Part shown: positions 57,421 to 64,000 of the stretch, in pieces
Position numbering within the stretch: position 1 is the stretch's first letter
How the letters are laid out: each line of letters starts with the position of its first letter
From: Owenia fusiformis
Taxonomy: Eukaryota; Annelida; Polychaeta; Sabellida; Oweniidae
Assembly: GCA_903813345.2 (NCBI GenBank)
Contig: CAIIXF020000002.1
Span: 4,008,001 to 4,072,000, forward strand
Reading direction: 5' to 3'
DNA: 64,000 nt
Made by a program: the position numbers and the translations under genes
The notes under the pieces: generated by a model
Told to the model about the DNA's origin: nothing
What the model saw: the letters and a program-made list of their open reading frames with translations, nothing else
The model's database searches: none

Positions 57421-59505
57421 TATGTGACTGAATTCATTCTTAACTAAATGACACTCGTTCCTCTAATAAGACATCTAGTAAAAATATTTTCTATTCTGGC
57501 AAAAACATCCTGTCCTCGAACTATTTTCTTTCAAAATTGAATATACCGTAAGGTATATACAATCAAATAGTTTAAATCACGAGCAGTGTAATATGAGAGT
57601 AAATTGCATAATTTTATCTCGAAGAAAAAACAGTAATGACATGAACAATTATATCATTGTGAAAATGGATGTTCGATTAATCTTACGCTATCGTGAATTT
57701 CTAGATGTAATTCATGACTAGATTTTTCCGTGTATTGTTTTCTTTCGATTAATCATGATCTCCTTCTAAAAAAACAATAGATATCCTAATGGTACAATAT
57801 TTTCTCATTAATTTCTAATAAAACCTCCTGCGTTATATTGATGAGCTATAATCAGGGAAATTCTCAAATTGAGACATTCTGATATTTTATTAATTTGTTA
57901 GTGGATTGAATATTAGTTTTATGTCATGGTAGGTTTTAGATATGGAGTTATCCTTTGAGTATATTTCCACTGGATAATTTTTTTTTTTTACCTGGATGTC
58001 TGAGACACTTATTTGTCACAGATAAAACCAAAAAAAAGTGTTTGGCAAAAATGTTTGGTTTAGCAGGTGTATCTCACAGGGAGATATTAAAATTGGAATT
58101 AAAGGAATATTCCTTGCCAGACCCTTTCTCTCTTGATATGGTAGATATTATCATATATATAGTTTCCATATTTAGCAAAACATGGGAAAATGTTTTGATA
58201 TGGTCAATATTGATCATTTAAAAATCTAGTGTTTATTTCCAGTGAGCTGCCATCTTTTAAGATTTCTTGCAGGAAGTGATGTCATCAACTCTCAACTTCT
58301 ATAACCTTGCCCATAACAGTATAGGAAAGTAGCACAAAATCATTTCTAGACAAGTGATCAATACTTTCTGAGCAAAAATATTTTCAGGGCTTGTCAACTT
58401 AGAATAAAAGAAGAGATTTTCAGAAGGATTAAATACGATACAAAGATGAGAAAGAATATTTAGCTGGTTTTGTAATTCTTAATAGCTCCTCACCTAATGC
58501 TATATGCAAAGTTGAGATATATCCAAAAGACAATGTTTTATAGAGTGTACCCTTTAATGTGTAACTAATAAATTACAAGAATTCAATTAAAACTGAACTT
58601 TTTTCACGTCATAAATTGCCCCGCATGACCAAAACACAGGTTGCCATAACAACCATAACTTTTGACCAATCAGAACAAAGTAATTTATTTTTTGTTTTTC
58701 AATGAGTATGTATTTTTTCTATGATTTGTGAAAGTTTCAAGGAAAAACATTGAAAAAAAAAATGAGAATGTTTTTGCATGAACTTATTGAATGACCTGGT
58801 ATTTATATAATATGGTATTCATGATGTAACAAATTTTCAATTATCAATTTGCCAAATGTGTTTTCTTGACATACATTTGAAACAATCCCCTATCAAATAA
58901 ATGATGAGTATTCTCATAACAAAAAATCTGAATCATTTTGCTATTGATTGCATAAAAAGACTTCACAATTCGTGATCTTTTTGTTATTCTCCAAAGGTTA
59001 TGTTTAACCATAAAAACAAAAAAATATTTTAAATTAATGAGGGGTCTTTGCTTAAAGCAGTACCTTCTCATATCTATTTCACTACATTTCTATTTAAAAT
59101 TTGAATAAAGTGTCTGATTTTCAAGTTTTTCCATATACTTTTGAATGTTGACTATGTGCCTGTTTACTTTATTCCTTGCTGGTTCCACTCATTTTCAGTT
59201 TATTTTGCATTTCAAATTATGATCACCTAAAAATTACACTCTGTCATTTAATACAATATTCCCTTCAATCTAAGGATAGACAGATTATATTGGTATTATG
59301 TATTGGAGTGGTGCTTTCTCTTGTGTCGATCACGTAATGCCTCTCGCAAGAATTGATCCTAACATTTTTCAAGAACCATATAATGATGAAATCACAGATC
59401 AAACCTAAACTGTTCTAGCGTTCTGCTTAGCAATGTCATCTATGTTCAAATTCTTACTCTGTTCATTTATACAGAGCTTCATTATACTTGATTTAATAAC
59501 TACAT
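57421..59505. other. Intergenic, nothing recognised
   Basis: AT-rich. A frame at 57955-58221 has no recognised domain. No gene supported. Confidence 0.4.
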
Positions 59506-59507
59506 GT

Positions 59508-59925
59508 ACAGTGAAGTGGAACCTGTAACAGGGCTCTCACCAGGAAATATTTAGGGTGTGGTGCTAACATCTTCAGAATAACCGTCCAATCGTGATAAAT
59601 CATATTTATGTTATGTTTTATCCTCTTTACATGCTATTATTGTATATTCAGTCAAGTTTAGACTGTGGAAACAGTCAATAGGGTGTGGAGGGAGCTAAAT
59701 AGAGTGTGGTGCTGCACCACAGTCTAAAAGCCTGGCGAGAGCCCTGCATAAGTGAAACAACTCTAGAAGTAGAACACCTCTGTTAGTAGAACACTTTTCA
59801 GAGTCCAAAGATTGACTGACTTAATGTTAAATGGATCCCTGTGAGTGGAACACCTCCCAAGAAGTAGAACACTTTTTATTTTTAGAGGTACAAAGGGTGT
59901 TCTCCTTAAACAGGTTTTACTGTAC
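59508..59925. mobile_element. Pogo/Tc1-like MITE interrupted by another MITE
   Basis: Left 'tacagtgaagtggaacctgt' and right 'ttaaacaggttttactgta' are the family ends with TA at the borders. Inside are repeated 'agtagaacac' and 'gtggaacacct' phrases. A 218-bp element (59529-59746) is inserted near the left end. Confidence 0.7.
59529..59746. mobile_element. MITE with CAGGGCTCTCACCAGG ends, nested
   Basis: Left CAGGGCTCTCACCAGG; right CCTGGCGAGAGCCCTG (one mismatch in 16). Internal 'gtgtggtgct' is repeated near both ends. 218 bp, non-coding. CAG...CTG ends would fit hAT-type elements, but no clear target duplication is visible (left CTGTAA, right CATAAG). Confidence 0.75.
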
Positions 59926-60940
59926 ACAAATTTTCTTTCAGGAAAAATAATAATTCTCACTGGCTAAAAAAGCATACTACTTTGCAAACAAGGAGCCATT
60001 CAGTATCTTTTTTGTTATTTTATATTGCACTGAAGAATATTGTCTGAATTCATTATAATAGCTGCATGAAAATGAGATCTTAACACTCAGCATTCAAACT
60101 AGAGTGATATTGTACAATATGACCAAATTGCTTGAAATAAGAGCATTTTGAGTGAATATTTGAAGTATGAGTGAAGTGTTGAGTCTTTGAATGTGGAATA
60201 TATAAAACCCATAAATTTTGTTAATAGAATATGCCGAGATGCAAAACTAGATCTAAGTAGTTTTCAAGAATGCATTTGGCATTCTTCAACTTTAAATAAT
60301 TATAAAAACAAGCTATTTTGAAAACAACGTAGGTATGCTTGAGATTCATAATTCCATCCTCTGAATCGAATTTAACTTATAAATAACACAAATATCGCTA
60401 AAATGGGCATCTAACACTAATATGAGCATAAATATAATTTACTTTTAAAACACTTTCAATACATAATTGATTTTGGATATTACAAAATAAATCGCAATAT
60501 CAACTTTGCCAGGTAACCAGTAAATTGGTATTAGAGAGATGTATTGTGTAAGTGCCTATTTAGAGTACTACAATGTCTGGGGGGTGACCTCATAAAATAA
60601 TAATTTCTCAAGACTTTTTGACTCATAACACCAAAGCTTAAATATGTCAATTATAGACCAACGGCTTTAATCATAGAAGTGAAGTGTTCCAGTCAATGCT
60701 TATATATAGTCAATGCTTATATAAGTACAAGCTTATCTCTTATAAGAATAAAATCTATATATGTCTAATATGTGTCAAGTATAAATTCTCTGGTATTGCA
60801 TGTTTTATTACTCCACCTTGGGGGGGGGGGGAGAATACAATGGCCTTAATATATATTGATAACATTTTTATGTCACAACCAGAAGTGCCGACATTATTGC
60901 TAGTCTCTAACTTTTTTGGGGGACAGTGTTCAGCGGTAGA
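59926..60940. other. Intergenic, one diverged repeat
   Basis: 60195-60262 ('tataaaaccca', 'atatgccgagatgcaaaact', 'ctaagtagt') matches 61155-61212. G-run at about 60821. No gene. Confidence 0.4.
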
Positions 60941-60944
60941 TATT

Positions 60945-61040
60945 TGGCATTCGACACGCAATGGTTGGTGTTTGGCATTCAATGCTTGGTGCTGGATATC
61001 TATAACAAATGGCAGGTGGTGACAATTTGCATGTTAATGC
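60945..61040 (+). repeat. Dispersed repeat, related copy at 51556
   Basis: 'ataacaaatggcaggtggtg' then 'acaatttgcatgttaatgcc', with upstream 'ggttggtgtttggcattc'; homologous to the reverse complement of 51556-51640. The frame crossing it (60684-61022) is not supported as a gene. Confidence 0.6.
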
Positions 61041-62574
61041 CTTGTTAATTGTTACAATAAACCTTCCTCTCCTTTTCCTATGCTTATCATCTAATGCAGC
61101 TTTTTGAAATAGTCTCGTGAATGTGTCATTCTAAATGAACATCTAAATGCAAAATCGTTATATAAAACCTATAATATGCCGAAATGCGAAATTATAACTA
61201 AGTAGTCTTAATAAGAACTGACTAACAGTTAAAAAAAAATATACATATGTTTCATTTTTTCTATTTTTGTGAATTTCTTCCTTGCAGCAGCAATTAACTC
61301 CAAATATGGGCTTCATTAGAATTCAGGACAACAGGCAAATGAAATAAAAGAACAAATATTATTAGAAATTATCATTTTGACAAGGAAATGGTTGTAAAGT
61401 TCGTTACCCTACAGTATAAACACGTAAAATTGTTGATGTGTTAACTAAAAATAACAATAAATTGTTTGACAAGAAAGTTTTCACAAATTTCCGAAATTTG
61501 ACAACTTTAATTGAAGCCATGCAATTTCCCTTTGCATACAAATTGACCCTTGCAAAAAATCATACTGGTCACGATTATTTCCCGGAAATATTGAAACAAA
61601 AAGAGGAATTAGCATGAAATAGAGAATATGGGTAAAAGACTGCCAAAAAATATGAACAATGTCAAAAGCCAGCAGCAGCATTTAAAATCGTTTTTCCCGA
61701 AACTGAAAAAAATTCCAAATTTTGACCTAGTGATATTTCATTCCCTGGTCAATGATGTCACAGCGAGTTACTTACTATAAAGCTGTGTATTTTGGCAATT
61801 CCACAGTCAAAGTATTGTTAAATATTTTCTATTGATGTTTCATATTTTCTTTTCTATTTAATTTTCATGCTTCTGAAACCACGGGATTGTAATGAACTTT
61901 TGATTCCGGTCCGGACAAACTTTATAATTTGTATACCACCCCATAGAGGTTTTCAGGACAAGTACAATTGGTGCTAGTATAAGAAAACAAGTCGGAAACT
62001 GGAACAAAATTAAGCAATAAAGAAAGGTATGGTTTTGGATACTGAGAAATTGCTAGAATAACTGGATTATCAAACAGATTGGACTTTTACAGGATGAATT
62101 TTCTATACTACACTAGACTTCAATCAAAGAGAAAAGGACAATTTTGATAAAACATTGAATTCTTTAGTGAAGTTATTTTTCAGATATATTTCAAAAAGGA
62201 ATGAAAAGTAAACAAAATAATGGAATAATTGGAATAGTACACCACATATTGAAATATAGAGGTTTGTATATAATTTTCAAGTTTTAAAATTTTGTCTATG
62301 TAAATATATATGAGATAAAACACATTCTTAAAACTTTCTAAGTAGCGTTTAACTTTAGATTCTATGAATATGTAAAGATTACAAAACTATATTTTTGAAG
62401 CAATGTATGTTATTAAATGGTAACATAATCTCTTTTGTGGTAAAAAACTTTTTAATTCGGGAATCATGTAATACAATATTTTTGAGAAACATGGCCCTAG
62501 AATTTGGAGATACAACTCAGAAAAATGGAAATCTCATAGTTCCCTGAGTTCTATGTAATGTATAGAAAATCAAC
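61041..62574. other. Intergenic, nothing recognised
   Basis: AT-rich. Contains the second copy (61155-61212) of the short diverged repeat above. Confidence 0.4.
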
Positions 62575-62576
62575 TA

Positions 62577-63129
62577 TAGTAAAACCTATACAAGTAAAAC
62601 ACTTTTGGTTCTTAAAAACAAGTTCCAGGTACAGAGATTCATTTTACAGGAAATTTGTGAGAAACTGGATTTTGAAGTGTTCTACTTTCAAAGGTATTCC
62701 ACTTGTAAAGGTGTTCCACTTACAAAGGTGTTCCACTTGCAAAGGTGTTCCACTTGCAAAGGTATTCCGCTCGCAAAGGTATTCCGCTCGCAAAGGTGTT
62801 CTACTTGCAAAGGTGTTCCACTTGCAAAGGTGTTCCACTTGCAAAGGTGTTCCATTTGCAAAGGTGCTCCACTTGCAAAGGTATTCCACTTGCAAAGGTG
62901 TTCCACTTGCAAAGGTGTTTCACTCGCAAAGGGATTCCGCTCGCAAAGGGATTCCACTTGCAAAAGTTTCTACTTGCAAAGGTGTTCCACTTGCAAAGGT
63001 GTTCCACTTGCAAAGGTGTTCCACTTGCAAAGGTGCTCCACTTGCAAAGGTATTCCACTTGCAAAGGTTTTCCACTTGCAAAGGTGCTCCACTTGCAAAG
63101 GTATTCCACTTACACAGGTTTTACTGTAA
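62577..63129. mobile_element. Pogo/Tc1-like MITE swollen by an internal 17-bp array
   Basis: Left 'tagtaaaacctatacaagta' and right 'ttacacaggttttactg' are the family TIRs with TA outside. The interior is almost wholly a 17-bp minisatellite whose unit resembles the sub-terminal sequence of the element itself (ccacttacacagg versus ccacttgcaaagg). Confidence 0.75.
62678..63117. repeat. 17-bp tandem array, ~26 units
   Basis: 'ttccacttgcaaaggtg' and variants (attccgctcgcaaagg, gctccacttgc). No stop codon arises in most frames, so five long overlapping open frames of Lys/Cys/Phe/Val repeats appear; they are artefacts of the unit sequence. A few units are 16 or 15 bp and shift the phase. Confidence 0.95.
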
Positions 63130-64000
63130 TCAGGAGTTATCTAATAACATGACACCCTTGGTTTATTGGCAGAATATAAGGGAGAAGATCACAATTCAGT
63201 TAAAGGTGAAGCATCTCTAAATCTGATGTCAGATTATGTGAGAAGTTCAAAATACAATAAAATGTCAATAGTTGTTTTTAAATGTCACGCTAAGCGATAT
63301 TAAATATACCTTACATAGATAATGTCAGCACAGCCATGAGTTTCCTTACAAAAAATTTCACGGATAGGAATTAGCGAAAAATTCAACAAATGTCGCTGCG
63401 AACTGCCAAATTACATCACACAAACAAAAGTCAAAATAGATATTGTACATAGAGAAAATGATTCCCTATTACTTCATCAATTATTTTTTAAACTTTAAAC
63501 GGTAAACGGATCATGAAAATTTCCAAGGGCAGCCTCATGTATGTAACATGACTTCCAATAAACAGATCATCTATTTTCATTATTGCATATTTTCACAAAA
63601 CATGATACGATTCACCTTTTATTTACATAGCCTAGCCCAAAACTAATACACATCTATAAATCATTTGACTCTTTGGACTTGTCATTGTGTAAAAAATGTT
63701 ACTTCATTTTCTTCGCGATATGCTTATGCCAGCTCATACCATAGCTGATAAAGTTCTGATAAGAGCTAGATTGCAGAGAAATGAGACAAGAATGATCGAG
63801 TTTAGCTCATTAGTAAAGCCATTAATTAAAGTATAATGTAGTAATTATCCTAAAAAATACATAAACTTTCAATGGTTTCTATGGTGATATAAAACATGCT
63901 TTCATATATATCAGATTTATTTTTGTACATCATTCATCAAAAAGTATCTCGTAAAATACATATCAGGTCATCAAAAATTAGAATTCCCTACCTAGTCCAA
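63130..64000. other. Intergenic, nothing recognised
   Basis: AT-rich to the window end, no supported gene. Confidence 0.45.

Noticed and set aside
62558-63220. Overlapping open frames up to 220 codons on both strands
   Set aside because: All are translations of the 17-bp tandem unit, which happens to lack stops in most frames.

Overview
This is AT-rich eukaryotic nuclear DNA from an animal. It has spliceosomal introns with GT..AG borders, long low-gene stretches, many short non-autonomous DNA transposons with terminal inverted repeats (TIRs), and many minisatellites. There are no operons, Shine-Dalgarno sites or rRNA. The repeat style (AT-rich, many MITE families, runs of G/C) suggests a marine invertebrate, but the phylum cannot be fixed from the sequence.

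One convincing gene lies on the + strand at about 32.7-41.9 kb. Exon 1a (32731-32819) and exon 1b (34340-34959) both end in phase 2. Both carry the motif DKMVWSL(N/D)LS and can join exon 2 (38102-38309), which joins in phase 0 to a large terminal exon (39036-41912). The predicted protein is 1,057 aa (via 1a) or 1,234 aa (via 1b). It is Ser/Thr/Asn-rich and mostly disordered, with two PxxPxR SH3-type motifs, a short Cys motif and a basic C-terminal tail. I do not recognise the family.

The terminal exon, with intron upstream and 3' flank downstream, is duplicated in tandem (about 45.7-48.95 kb). Copy 2 keeps an open frame of 649 codons although visibly diverged. It has lost the original 3' splice AG, both SH3-type motifs and the C-terminal third (nonsense codon plus a deletion). 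The 14 codons just upstream of the splice site are conserved between copies with mostly synonymous changes, which raises the possibility of an internal promoter and start codon.

The rest is mostly repeats. (i) A 150-200 bp MITE family with CAGGCCCGTAGCCAGG ends and 5-bp target duplications has at least eleven copies. (ii) A pogo/Tc1-like MITE family with CAGTAAAACCTG ends at TA targets has several copies; two are interrupted by family (i), one by a third MITE, and one carries a 17-bp minisatellite. (iii) Two 1.2-1.7 kb elements with TGTCCCCACCA ends contain about 160-bp tandem units in different copy number. (iv) There is one TTAA-target MITE. (v) A foldback repeat of about 370 bp lies at 12.2-12.5 kb. 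(vi) Minisatellites have units of 16, 17, 21, 27, 36, 38, 53 and 62 bp; the 53-bp array has a higher-order pattern. Two weak isolated exon candidates are noted at 16.1 kb (+) and 33.3 kb (-).
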